Shown: in pieces, positions 50,863 to 59,622 of the stretch
How positions within the stretch are numbered: the stretch's first letter is position 1
Layout: every line of letters starts with the position of its first letter
DNA from: Streptomyces sp. V3I8
Lineage (GTDB): Bacteria > Actinomycetota > Actinomycetes > Streptomycetales > Streptomycetaceae
NCBI RefSeq assembly: GCF_030817535.1
Contig: NZ_JAUSZL010000002.1
Span: 1,302,001 to 1,366,000, forward strand
DNA length: 64,000 bases
Reading direction: 5' to 3'
The notes under the pieces: model-generated
Databases searched by the model: none
Seen by the model: the letters and a program-made list of their open reading frames with translations, nothing else
What the model was told of the DNA's origin: nothing
Position numbers and translations under genes: made by a program

Positions 50863-51684
50863 ATGAGCGATCACTCCGGGCCTCAGGCCGTGTCGCCCGC
50901 GCTGCTCGGCGCCGGCGGTGGCGACTGGCTTCCTGTCACCGCGGGTGAGTCGGGAGCCTGCGTCTTTCGCAGTGCGGATGCCACCCGGTATGCCAAGTGC
51001 GTACCCGCTGCGGATGCAGCCGAGCTGAGTGCTGAGCAGGACCGGATCGCATGGCTGAGCGGTCAGTGCGTACCAGGGCCGCAGGTTCTCGACTGGTATT
51101 CCGGTGATGCGGGCGCCTGCTTGATAACGAGTGCCGTTTCCGGCCTACCTGCTGATCAGGTGCGTGCTGATGATCTGTGGGCCTCCTGGGAGCACATCGC
51201 GGATGCGGTCCGTCGGCTGCACGAGTTGCCCGTGACCGAGTGCCCATTCCGCCGGGACCTGGACACCATGGTCGCCGTGGCACGTGACGTCGTGGCCCGT
51301 GATGCCGTGAACCCAGAGTTCCTTCCCGTCGAGCAGCAGCACACGCCCGCCACGGAGCTGCTGGCCCGCGTCTCCCGGGAGGTCTCCCGGCGACAGGATC
51401 AGGAGATCGCCGACAAGGTCGTCTGCCACGGGGATCTGTGCCTGCCCAACATCATCCTTGATCCGCAAACCCTGGACGTGTCGGGCTTCATCGACCTGGG
51501 CCGCCTCGGACTGGCCGACCGCCACGCCGACCTGGCGCTGCTGCTCGCCAATGCGCGAGAGACCTGGGTGGATGAGGAGCAGGCGCGGACCGCGGACGTG
51601 GCGTTCGCCAAAAGGTACGACATCTCCTTTGACCACGACCGCCTGCGCTTCTACCTCCATCTTGACCCGCTCACCTGGGGATAA
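50863..51684 (+). CDS. APH(3')-family aminoglycoside phosphotransferase
   Basis: This is a 273-residue protein from ATG 50863. It shows kinase-like ATP-binding strands (WLPVTAGESGACVFRS), then the Brenner-type motif VCHGDLCLPNIILD (catalytic Asp near 191) and GFIDLGRLGLADRHADLAL (metal Asp near 211). The protein ends in the compact helix-rich tail ending FYLHLDPL. Spacing and length match APH(3') enzymes that phosphorylate kanamycin/neomycin-type drugs at the 3'-hydroxyl. Activity is untested. It sits in a genomic island, consistent with acquisition. Confidence 0.88.
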   Translation: MSDHSGPQAVSPALLGAGGGDWLPVTAGESGACVFRSADATRYAKCVPAADAAELSAEQDRIAWLSGQCVPGPQVLDWYSGDAGACLITSAVSGLPADQVRADDLWASWEHIADAVRRLHELPVTECPFRRDLDTMVAVARDVVARDAVNPEFLPVEQQHTPATELLARVSREVSRRQDQEIADKVVCHGDLCLPNIILDPQTLDVSGFIDLGRLGLADRHADLALLLANARETWVDEEQARTADVAFAKRYDISFDHDRLRFYLHLDPLTWG

Positions 51685-51775
51685 GAGCTCTGTGCCGGGC
51701 ACAACACGGCAGCCGGTGGGGCCACGGTGTTCTCCCAGCTCAGAGCTCAAACGGCCGGAACCACGGGGTTGCGCT

Positions 51776-51808
51776 CTCGGGGGTGCTTACGGCGTAAGCA
51801 CCCCCGAG
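51776..51808. terminator. Strong bidirectional hairpin between APH and ParB-like remnant
   Basis: A perfect 15-bp stem (51776-51790 with 51794-51808) with a GGC loop lies in the convergent gap, four bases beyond the ParB-like stop. Confidence 0.75.
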
Positions 51809-51811
51809 ACC

Positions 51812-52530
51812 TCAGTCCATGAGCAGTTCGATCAGTTTCTCGACTTGCTCGCTGCCGAGACGGCTGCGCAGCTCCTGTGCCAGCGCCTGTAGGTCTTCGG
51901 CCTCCGGGCCGGCGGGAGACTTCGCCTATCGGCGGTCTGGACTGTCGCTTCCTGTGTACGAAGCGGGGCGGGCTCCTGCTTCTTCTTCGTTCGCTGCTGC
52001 TTCTTCACAGCCCGCTCTTCCAGGGCGCGTTCGGTGGCGCTCTGCTGTGGCTGCGCCGGCAGCTGCCCGACCGTGCGGGCGACGTCCAGGGGAACGGTCT
52101 TCTCTGAGACCGCTTGCTTGAGCTCGGGGGTCAGGTTGAGCAGGGCGAGCCGCTGGGTGACCCACCCGCTGGACTTCCCGAGTGAGCGGCCGACCGCGCA
52201 CTGCGAGCCGTGTACTTCGACGAGGCGTTGGAGCGCTCGTGCTTCGTCGAGGGGTTCGAGGTTTTCGTGCTGGACGGCTGCGGTGAGGGCGGTTTCCAGG
52301 ATTGTGTCCGCGTCGTCGGCGAGGGCGTCGTCGATGTGGACGGGGACTTGGTCGAGGCCTGCGAGGCGGGCGCCGGCGAGACGCCGGTTGCCGTCGACGA
52401 CGACGTATTCGGCGGCTTTGAGGTCGTCCGAGGTGTGGTCGGGGTGGGCCGTCAGGAAGGCGTCCCGGGTGACGACGGTGAGGGGCTGGATGATGCCTTT
52501 GCTGGCGAGGCTGTCGGCGATTTCGTGTCA
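51812..52530 (-). pseudogene. ParB-like partition protein, N-truncated and frameshifted
   Basis: The readable frame begins abruptly at about 52,530 (EIADSLASKGIIQPLTVV), with the ParB/Srx nuclease-like motif YVVVDGNRRLAGARLAGLDQVPV. It continues through the helix-turn-helix (QCAVGRSLGKSSGWVTQRLALLNL). Near 51,940 it shifts by one base into the frame that ends LAQELRSRLGSEQVEKLIEL and stops at 51812. The missing N-terminus and the shift mark a pseudogene. A ParB relic fits a plasmid- or ICE-derived element. Confidence 0.8.
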
Positions 52531-52756
52531 CGGCGGCAGGTTCGGTTGCCGCGGTTGCGGAGCCGGCGGGCGCCGGTCACCTCGCGCGCCCGAGCCAGCA
52601 GGCCCGTATGTCCTCGCTCGCCCGGGGCGCGGGCGCCCCCGCGCGAATTTTGTCCGGGCTTTGTTTGTAAGGCCGCCTCCCGCCGACACCGAACAACGAA
52701 TCGGGCTAGACACCTCCCATCACCGGACAGCGGGACGACACGGAAGGAGCCGGGGC

Positions 52757-53653
52757 ATGCGGCGGACGGCGCGGGGCGGAGTGTGGGCGGTGGGTGCTGC
52801 GGCCGCCATGTCGCTGCTCTCGGGATGTGTGACACACGCCGACGAAACCGTTGCCAGGCCGACGTCGGGCCCTCGCAGCAGTCAGGAGAAAGAGCCGCAG
52901 CAGGCCCTCGACATCGCCGAGCAGTTGCTGGAACGCGACTGTATGCGGCGGCACGGCTTCAAGTTCTGGGTGGTCCCGCGGGCCGTGTCCACGATGCGCC
53001 GTGACTTCCCGTACGTGGTGGACGACGTCGGATGGGCCAGGGTCCACGGTTACGGCGCCGACCAGTACGCGGCGCTCCAGCGGGCCGATGAATCTAACCC
53101 CAATAAGCACTACCTGTGGTCGCTGCGGCCGGAGCGCCGTACCGCCCTGCTGGCCGCGCTGAACGGGTCGCACCCGCGCGGACTCACCGTTGACCTGCCC
53201 AATGGCGCCCGAGTCAGCCATAGCGACCAGGGTTGTACGGCGGAGGCCGAGCGCAGCCTGTACGGCGATTTGCCGGCCTGGTTTCGCGCGACCCGGACCA
53301 CCACGTATCTGGCCGGCGAACGCGTGGCGGCGGTCCAGCAGGATCCGCAGTACCTTGCCGCCCGCGACCGCTGGGCGCGGTGCATGAAAGCTGCCGGATT
53401 GCCGTATGCGGACCCCCAGGAGAGCCGTGCCGCCGCCGACCCCGAAAAGGGTGTCAGCCGCGCGCGGGAGATCCGGTTGGCGGTAGCGGAGGCGACCTGT
53501 GCTGTGTCCACCGGGCTTTCTCGGGAGGCCTCGGCCCTCGACCGCTCCAACGACGCGCGGCTTCGCAAGCGCTACCCAGCCGTCTACAGCGACCTCGCCC
53601 GGATGAAGGCGGCGGCGATGCCCAGGGCCCGCGCCCTGGTGGACCGCGGCTGA
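52757..53653 (+). CDS. Putative lipoprotein, 298 aa
   Basis: ATG 52757 follows GGAAGGAG. A signal peptide with lipobox (SLLSGC) at about residues 18-24 gives a membrane-anchored exported protein. The mature part contains ALDIAEQLLERDCMRRHGFKFW, DRWARCMKAAGLPYADPQES and AVAEATCAVSTGLSREASAL, with several conserved-looking Cys and a helical C-terminus. This arrangement recurs in unnamed Streptomyces lipoproteins. Function unknown; it appears intact within the island. Confidence 0.8.
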   Translation: MRRTARGGVWAVGAAAAMSLLSGCVTHADETVARPTSGPRSSQEKEPQQALDIAEQLLERDCMRRHGFKFWVVPRAVSTMRRDFPYVVDDVGWARVHGYGADQYAALQRADESNPNKHYLWSLRPERRTALLAALNGSHPRGLTVDLPNGARVSHSDQGCTAEAERSLYGDLPAWFRATRTTTYLAGERVAAVQQDPQYLAARDRWARCMKAAGLPYADPQESRAAADPEKGVSRAREIRLAVAEATCAVSTGLSREASALDRSNDARLRKRYPAVYSDLARMKAAAMPRARALVDRG

Positions 53654-53689
53654 TCGCCGGCTACCTCTCACATCTCACACTTCCGCGGC

Positions 53690-53847
53690 GGGCCCCGTCG
53701 CGGGACGGCCCCTTCGACGGCGCCGATCAGGAGGACCCGTTCGAGGCCGCCGGCCGTGCGGCGATCAGAGGCATCAACCGGTCCTTCGAACGCAGCGTCG
53801 CCGGGACGACCCGCGTCGGCCACGGCGCACTCAAGTTCGACCGCTGA
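53690..53847 (+). pseudogene. Possible C-terminal gene fragment
   Basis: A short coding-like frame reads DGPFDGADQEDPFEAAGRAA then IRGINRSFERSVAGTT and stops at 53845-53847. There is no start of its own, because it continues from the shadow frame of the lipoprotein gene. Unrecognised; the following ~220 bp to the AraC stop hold nothing clear. Confidence 0.3.
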
Positions 53848-54068
53848 CACGCGGGCCGCGCCATCCGCAACCGGCCTCGCTGCGACCGGTGCCGGGATGT
53901 TCCACTCCCTGGCCGTTCATCAGGCAAGTGCGTTGTCGGGCAACGAGGTGTCGGCTGCTTTCGGCTGTGGGACTGGTGGGCTCGCATGTTGAGGTGTCGC
54001 GTATTCCTCGTGCCGATGTGGGCACTGGGGGGCGGCACCCGACTGGTACTGACCTCTCCGAGCCCGGA

Positions 54069-54986
54069 TCACTTGCGAAGCCGAGACCGGTACTCGCCCG
54101 GGGCCGTGCCTCGGGCACGTCTGAAGGCCCGGCTGAAAGCGTGCGGAGAGGCGTATCCGACCGCGCCGGAGATCGACTCGACCGGCTCATCGGTGTCGCG
54201 GAGCCGGACGGACGCCAGGTCGATGCGCCACTGCGTCACGTAGGCGCCCGGCGTCTGTCCGAGGGCGGACCGGAAACGCCGGGACAGCGTCGCCCGGGAG
54301 ACGCTCGTCGCGGCGGCCAGGGTCTCCGTGGTCCAGGGGTGTGCCGGTTGGGCGTGCACACATGCCAGAGCGTCGCGCACGACCGGATCACGCATCGCTC
54401 CCAGCCATGAGCCGGACGGCTCCTGCGGGTGGCGGGCCAGCCAGACGCGTACGAACTGGACGAGCAGAAGGTCGACGATGCTGTTGATGGCGGCGGTGGT
54501 GCCGATCTGCGGCTGTGCGAGCTCGGCAGCGAGAAGTTCGACGGTCCTTCTGAGCTGCGCGTTCTCCCGAGCTGTGACGTGCATCGGCCGAGTGAGGGAG
54601 GTAAGCACCGGTGTGCGCACCTCCAGGTCCTGCTCATAGTGCAGGACGATCACTTCCGTCTGCACCGGCGCCGAGCCCAGCCGCAGGGCCCGGCCATCGC
54701 CAAAAGCCCGGACCGCCGCCTCAGGGTCACAGGAACCCATCGTCACGTTGGCGCCGCCGGCTATCCCGTGTGCGGTGCCCGGCGACACCAGGACGGCATC
54801 TCCGGCCTGCACCTGAAGAGGTTTCTCGCCTGTGACGTGGAGCCACATGGTGCCGCGGGACACTACGTGCAGTGCCGCTCCTGGATAGGAGTCCAGCCAC
54901 AGGCCCCAGGTTCCTCCGGCCTTCAGTACGCCCCCGAGGGCCCCACGCGCACCCGAAACACGCAAGACCTCCGCCAGCACATCCAT
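54069..54986 (-). CDS. AraC-family regulator with cupin sensor domain
   Basis: This is a 305-residue protein from ATG 54986. An AraC-type cupin (PGAALHVVSRGTMWLHVTG; LQVQAGDAVLVSPGTAHGIAG) covers residues about 30-110. The double helix-turn-helix ends the protein (TTETLAAATSVSRATLSRRFRSALGQTPGAYV; ISGAVGYASPHAFSRAFRRARGTAPGEYR). It lies 92 bp downstream of, and in the same direction as, an NADP-dependent oxidoreductase it may regulate. Confidence 0.9.
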   Translation of the reverse strand: MDVLAEVLRVSGARGALGGVLKAGGTWGLWLDSYPGAALHVVSRGTMWLHVTGEKPLQVQAGDAVLVSPGTAHGIAGGANVTMGSCDPEAAVRAFGDGRALRLGSAPVQTEVIVLHYEQDLEVRTPVLTSLTRPMHVTARENAQLRRTVELLAAELAQPQIGTTAAINSIVDLLLVQFVRVWLARHPQEPSGSWLGAMRDPVVRDALACVHAQPAHPWTTETLAAATSVSRATLSRRFRSALGQTPGAYVTQWRIDLASVRLRDTDEPVESISGAVGYASPHAFSRAFRRARGTAPGEYRSRLRK

Positions 54987-55078
54987 GGGTCCATTGTCGT
55001 CCACCGCCGCCCACCGTCCGCCGCCCACCGCCGGTCGCCGGCCGTCGGCCGACGACGCATGTGTCCTCGTTCACAGGG

Positions 55079-55987
55079 TCAGGCCACGTCAAGAACGACC
55101 TTTCCGTGCACCTTGCGCGCGAACAGTGCCTGCACGGCGTCCTCCACGCCCTGCCAGTCGCCCCGCAGTCCGACTGGCGCCGAGAGCCTCCCGGCGGCCA
55201 TCAGGCCCAGCAGGTCCGTCAGCTCCCCGCCGGTCGGCGTCATGTCGCCGTAGGTGGCGATGCTGCGGGGCTCACCAAAGCCGAACAAGGCCCCTGAGGG
55301 GAACGTGGTTTCCTGCCCCGCGGAGTGACCGATCAGGTGGATGGTGCCGCCCTCGGCGAGGGAACTCCATGCCTGGGCCACCAGCGGTCCGCCGACCGTG
55401 TCCAGGACGAGGTCGAACCGGTCCCCGGTCTCGGCCAGGCCGGTCAGGACCTTGTCGGCGCCGAGTTCGCGGAGTCCTGCGGCCCGCTCCGGCGAACCGA
55501 CGAGTGCCGTCACCCGGGCGCCCGCCAGCGCCGCCAGTTGGACGGCGAAGTGCCCCACGCCCCCGCTGGCGCCGGTGATCAGCACGTCGCGCGCCAGCAG
55601 GGAACGCTTGCGCAGCACCCGCAATGCGGTGACCCCGGCGATCCCCAGCGCGGCGGCGTCGGCCAGGTCCACGCCCTTGGGGACGGTGCCGAGCGAGGCG
55701 GGGCTGACTGCCACCCGCTCCGCCCACGCGTGGGGAGCCATTCCCACGGCGACGCGCGTGCCTTCGGGCGGCCCCGAGCCGTCGGATGCGGCGCGCACCA
55801 CGATGCCGGCCGCGTCATGACCGTGCACAGCGCCGGCTGGCCACTGGTGCACGTACTTCAGCTCTCCGGAGTTGAGACCGATGTGCCGTATCTCCACCAG
55901 CGCCTCACCGGTGGACGGCACGGGCTCATCGACATCGGCGAACCGGACGGGTCCGGCCTCACTGTGATCGACCACAAGGGCACGCAT
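55079..55987 (-). CDS. MDR-superfamily (quinone-reductase-like) NAD(P)-dependent oxidoreductase
   Basis: This is a 302-residue protein from ATG 55987, after AGAAGGA. The GroES-like N-terminus is MRALVVDHSEAGPVRFADVD with GHDAAGIVV. The nucleotide-binding motif is VLITGASGGVGHFAVQLAAL, followed by FDLVLDTVGG. Zinc ligands are absent, so it belongs to the zinc-independent quinone oxidoreductase/crotonyl-reductase-like branch. It probably reduces an activated double bond or quinone. Confidence 0.9.
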   Translation of the reverse strand: MRALVVDHSEAGPVRFADVDEPVPSTGEALVEIRHIGLNSGELKYVHQWPAGAVHGHDAAGIVVRAASDGSGPPEGTRVAVGMAPHAWAERVAVSPASLGTVPKGVDLADAAALGIAGVTALRVLRKRSLLARDVLITGASGGVGHFAVQLAALAGARVTALVGSPERAAGLRELGADKVLTGLAETGDRFDLVLDTVGGPLVAQAWSSLAEGGTIHLIGHSAGQETTFPSGALFGFGEPRSIATYGDMTPTGGELTDLLGLMAAGRLSAPVGLRGDWQGVEDAVQALFARKVHGKVVLDVA

Positions 55988-56329
55988 AGGGGTGTGTTTC
56001 CTTCTCTCGTGCATGTGCCTGAACACTCGGCGCGGCAACAGATCGAGTGCGCAAATGCCGCACTGCCGCCTTCTTTGAACCCTTCCGCAGGACCGGGACA
56101 GCGACCAGCCCCATGAGAATCAATCAGTTGACGATCTGTGTCAGTGCAACTCACGACCCGTCGAGCCCTGCGCCCATCCGGTGGACGACGTTCTGAGTGC
56201 CTGACGCTGTCGGGAATCTTGGTTTCCGAGGTTGTCGATCACTACGAAGATGCCGGGCGAGCGATCCATTTCCGCTGTCCAGGGACCCGGCGAACAGGCC
56301 GACAGCTCGATGGAGAACACGGCAGCGAT

Positions 56330-57204
56330 CCGGTGACCGTTCGGCGAACGCATCGTTATCAGCGCCTGCTACGCACGCCGCGGCGAGACCCGCTGGAAGG
56401 GCTTCCTCGCCCACGTCACCGAGACCTGCGACCCGGACAACCCCCAGCGTGATCACCGACGTCACCACCACCAAGGCCCCCGTCCACGACACCAAGGCCC
56501 TGCCCGGCATCCTGGCCAACCTGGAGGATCGGAACCTGCTGTCGAAGGAGCACTTCGTCGACGGCAGCTACCTCTCCGTCGCACTGAAACAGCAGATCGC
56601 CCGTGAGCACGGTGTCGGACTGGTCGGACCGATCCGGGCCAGGAGCACCCCGCAGTCCCGCAGGGGCACCGTCTTCCACCGCGACGCCTTCGCCATCGAC
56701 TGGGACGCCAAGCAGGTCACCTGCCCGCAGGACAAGGTGAGTCGTCGGTGGTCGACACCGCCGCCCCTCGCGCCCTACGTCATCATCGAGTTCTTTTCGG
56801 ACGACTGCCGGCAGTGCCCGGCGAAGGCCGCCTGCACCCGCACCGATGCCCGCAAGGTCACCTTCCTGCCGCGCGATCTCTACAACATCCAGTCCGAGTC
56901 ACGGACCGAGCAGCAGACCCAGGAATGGCTCTCGCGCTACGCACTGCAGGCCGCCGTCGAGAGCACGATCAGCGAGTTCGTCAACGGCCACGGCATGCGC
57001 CAGTGCCGCTACCGCAGCCAGGACAAGGCCCACCGCCAGCACGTGCTGGCCGCCATCGCGGTCAACCTCGAACGCATCGACGTCCACCTCCCGACAACGC
57101 CGACCCGCCAGCCCAGAAACCCGACAGCTCTGCAGATTTTCCTCGACTGGCAGCACATCCCCCGGCCCCGGTCCTGGCGCGTCGCCACCCACCCCGCGGG
57201 CTGA
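56330..57204 (+). pseudogene. IS1182-family transposase, N-truncated and frameshifted
   Basis: The first frame (ERIVISACYARRGETRWKGF then LAHVTETCDPDNP) passes at a C-run near 56,447 into the frame SVITDVTTTKAPVHDTKALPGI. This continues with FVDGSYLSVALKQQ, a Cys-rich core (TCPQDKV...DDCRQCPAKAACTR) and VESTISEFVNGHGMRQCRYR, and stops at 57204. The DDE N-terminal part is absent. The Cys pattern and C-terminal Glu region are typical of IS1182. Non-functional. Confidence 0.8.
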
Positions 57205-57216
57205 GGTGATCGTTCT

Positions 57217-57238
57217 CAAGGTGGTGACCACCACCTTG
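57217..57238. repeat. Inverted repeat after the IS1182 remnant
   Basis: CAAGGTGGT and ACCACCTTG arms (9 bp) flank four bases, 12 bp past the transposase stop. It may be an IS end or a small terminator. Confidence 0.5.
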
Positions 57239-57498
57239 CCCAAGACCGTCCCGGGGACCGGCTACCGAGTCCAACCCTGACGCAACATCCTTGCGTAGAC
57301 CGTCCGTTCAGCTCGATGATCTTCCAGAACAGCGCTCGCCCAAGATCCCCGACAGCGTCAGGCACTGACCCGGTTCGTGCAGCTGCGCGTCATCGACCCC
57401 GAGGGCGCCTCGATCCTGCTCTGGATCTGACCTTTGAAGACGATCTCTAGGACGCGCGGCGAACCCCGGAGTCGGCTTTCCTCCCGAGCGCCTCACAC

Positions 57499-57542
57499 CC
57501 CGCTGTCTGCCCGCCGGCTCAAGCCTGCGGGCAGACAGCGGG
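57499..57542. terminator. Large perfect hairpin (16-bp stem)
   Basis: 57499-57514 pairs perfectly with 57527-57542, and the 12-nt loop contains a further GGCT/AGCC pairing. This is the strongest palindrome in the island. It could terminate transcription, or be a recombination or replication structure. Confidence 0.65.
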
Positions 57543-57890
57543 CACGGACAACACCGACCGTGCCCATCGCGGCCCGGCCGCCATGACCGCCACGGCCTGG
57601 ATCCTGAGCACCCGTTGCCACGTCTTCACCCCAGCAGGAAGGGACACAGCAGACGGCCTGCACGCCACCGAGAAGCACTGTGCCTTTGTATGCGCAACTG
57701 CTGCCAGCAGCCTTTTGCCACTTGTTCGCAGGTCACAGACAAAACGCCAGGGTGCGCCACCCTTCCCCGCAGCGTCGAACATCAACCAGCATGATCACAA
57801 CGCGCTGACCTGCACGAACAATGCACAGGTCATGCATCGCGCCAATCAACCACGGGCAGAGGAAGCCCTCGATACTCAGGACAAAAAATC
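57543..57890. other. Lower-GC intergenic stretch
   Basis: G+C is visibly lower here than in flanking DNA. A plus-strand frame from 57,583 is open but has an unusual Cys/His/Thr composition and no ribosome site, so I do not call a gene. Confidence 0.3.
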
Positions 57891-58385
57891 ATGTGGGACG
57901 CAGCATGGATGCGCAGTGTCGAGTGGCTCGCCGCAGCCGCGGCCGACCCCCGGGCCTGCAAACGGCAATGGGAACACGGCACCGGGGTCGCCTTACTTCA
58001 AGCAGGACGCCTCTGGAACGTCCTGTCCGTCCCGGAAGAACTCGGTCTGGCGGCCCTGGACGTCCTCTGGAGCGACCCGCTGCGCATCCCCGCCCCCGCG
58101 CTCAGGCACAGCAAAGCCCACCGCGTGGGATTCCTCCTGCCCTCCGGCCCTCACTCCCAGTGGATCGGGGCCGGAGTGCGCCACGTCGGCAAAGGAAGCT
58201 GGATCCCCACTCCCCCGCCCTACCAGGAAGCCGGCCACCTGGAATGGATCACCCCGCCCGACGGAACCGGCGCCCTCCACGTCCCCGACGTCCTCGAATG
58301 GGCCCTGCGCTCCGCCACAAGCACACTCACCACCTCCCGGACCATCCACCAGCACCTCACATCCCCACCTTGGAGCGGCCGCTGA
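57891..58385 (+). CDS. Hypothetical protein, primase/polymerase-N-terminus-like
   Basis: From ATG 57891 (ATG 57906 possible), 164 residues. MRSVEWLAAAAADPRACKRQ, LLQAGRLWNVLSVPEELGLA and HRVGFLLPSGPHSQWIGAGV resemble small Streptomyces proteins related to the N-terminal part of bifunctional DNA primase/polymerase. Catalytic acids are not evident, so a nucleotidyl-transfer role is doubtful. It is monocistronic island cargo. Confidence 0.6.
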   Translation: MWDAAWMRSVEWLAAAAADPRACKRQWEHGTGVALLQAGRLWNVLSVPEELGLAALDVLWSDPLRIPAPALRHSKAHRVGFLLPSGPHSQWIGAGVRHVGKGSWIPTPPPYQEAGHLEWITPPDGTGALHVPDVLEWALRSATSTLTTSRTIHQHLTSPPWSGR

Positions 58386-58479
58386 AGCCGGCAGGCCACG
58401 AAGCGCCGGTTTCCGCAGCGACGCGGTGCTCAGAGCGGGACAGATGAATGTGCCCTGTGAATGCGCGGACAGGGGGCGC

Positions 58480-58938
58480 TCGTGGTGGGACGCTTAATTT
58501 GTGTCCGGCCGCCGCCTGCGGGAGCGGCGACGGCCGGAGAGCGCGAGGGACCGGGACGCCTCCCCGGTCGGGCCTCGCGCGAGGAGCTCTCCCGGCGGCG
58601 CGAGGCAGCGGGAGGTGCCTCGCTGAGTGCGCCCGGAGAGCGGAGGCTGGAGCTGCATTGTCGGCGGCGCGGCTCCAGCCGGCCTCGGTAGTCGGTCACG
58701 GCTCAAGGGCTGGGAGCCTGCGGTACCGGGCCCTGGCCCGGCGCAACCTTCTCTCAGCGTAGAAGAAGGCCGCAGTGATCGGAAGTCGAAGACGGTCGCG
58801 AAAGCGCGCCGGGAAAGCCACCGTCATGCGACGGGCGGGCTGCCACGGGGGGATACGGAAACCGCCGCCTTGCCGGAGCGCAGCGAGGACACCGGGGTGG
58901 GAAGTCCATGGGCGTGCGGCGTTGTTGAAAGGACTCTG
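58480..58938. other. GC-rich, highly structured non-coding region
   Basis: About 460 bp with many nested GC hairpins (for example GGCCGCCGCC...GGCGACGGCC at about 58,507-58,535, and GGCTGGAGC...GGCTCCAGCC near 58,645-58,680) and no convincing frame. At 58627 GTGCGCCCGG resembles the 5' end of group II introns. No maturase gene or domain V follows, so any intron would be a fragment. Origin uncertain. Confidence 0.4.
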
Positions 58939-59622
58939 GTGGAGGCTTCGCCTTCGGCCGCCCAGATGGCGGCCATCGAAGAGATCATCTCGGCGATCCG
59001 CTGGAAGCAGCACGGGCGGGTCGGTGTCCTGATGGAACAGTTCGTGCAGGACGCAGACATGCCCGCGCTGCTCGCGCTGCAGGCGGCTCTCCACGACACG
59101 CGCCCGGACACGGGCAGAGCTGACAGGGCACCCTCCGCCATCGCCCGCGTTCACGCAAGAGTGCCCAAGCCCTCGAAAGAACCGCAGGCGCGGCCACGAA
59201 AGGCAGCCGCCGGGACACGTCGGCGGCAACGCCAGGCAGGTTGTAGGGCGCCGGTCCAGGCGCGGCCCGTCAGCGGGGCTGGTCCCGGCGGCCACCGCCG
59301 CCCTGCCGTGTCCTTTCCTGCAAGCGGTTGCATCCGCCGAATAGGGGACAGACACTCATCAGATGCGCAGGGCACACGAGGGGAGTCGACGGTGACAGCC
59401 GACGCCACATCCGCTGCCGGCCTTTCAGCCGAGCCACACGCAACAACATGGTTACTGAGCTTTCGGGTTGAGTGTCGTCAGGGTGAGTCCGGTTGCGGCG
59501 AGGCATCCGTCGATGACGTCGCTGCGGTATTGGATTTCGCGGAGGGTCCGCCGCAGGACGCGCATCAGGTGGTCCGGGTCGGTGAAGGCGATGTTGTTCT
59601 GGCCCGCGCGCCGGGCCAGTGA
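58939..59622 (+). CDS. Hypothetical protein whose 3' end runs into an IS630 copy
   Basis: GTG 58939 follows AAAGGA at ideal spacing. The N-terminus (MEASPSAAQMAAIEEIISAI then RWKQHGRVGVLMEQFVQDAD and MPALLALQAALHDT) is clearly coding and helical. Beyond about residue 75 the sequence turns Arg/Pro-rich, and after 59,452 it reads antisense through the IS630 transposase. The native protein probably ended earlier or was truncated by the insertion. Function unknown. Confidence 0.5.
   Translation: MEASPSAAQMAAIEEIISAIRWKQHGRVGVLMEQFVQDADMPALLALQAALHDTRPDTGRADRAPSAIARVHARVPKPSKEPQARPRKAAAGTRRRQRQAGCRAPVQARPVSGAGPGGHRRPAVSFPASGCIRRIGDRHSSDAQGTRGESTVTADATSAAGLSAEPHATTWLLSFRVECRQGESGCGEASVDDVAAVLDFAEGPPQDAHQVVRVGEGDVVLARAPGQ

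Larger units (their letters stand above)
56196..57366. mobile_element. IS remnant flanked by 27-bp inverted repeats
   Basis: 56196-56222 and 57340-57366 are inverted repeats with one mismatch (cores GTGCCTGACGCTGTCGGG and its complement). They enclose 1.12 kb containing a broken IS1182-type transposase. The repeats look like the ends of an insertion element, though whether they belong to the enclosed transposase is uncertain. Confidence 0.6.

Noticed and set aside
51926..52531. 201-aa Arg/Pro-rich minus-strand frame
   Set aside because: It is a shadow of the ParB-like pseudogene, which lies in different minus-strand frames with recognisable motifs.
57583..58497. 304-aa plus-strand frame
   Set aside because: It overlaps the better-supported 57,891-58,385 gene in another frame; its first part has odd composition and no start signal.
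58627..58636. Definite group II intron call
   Set aside because: Only a 10-bp 5'-end-like motif is present; no maturase, no domain V, no identifiable 3' end. Kept only as a hypothesis.
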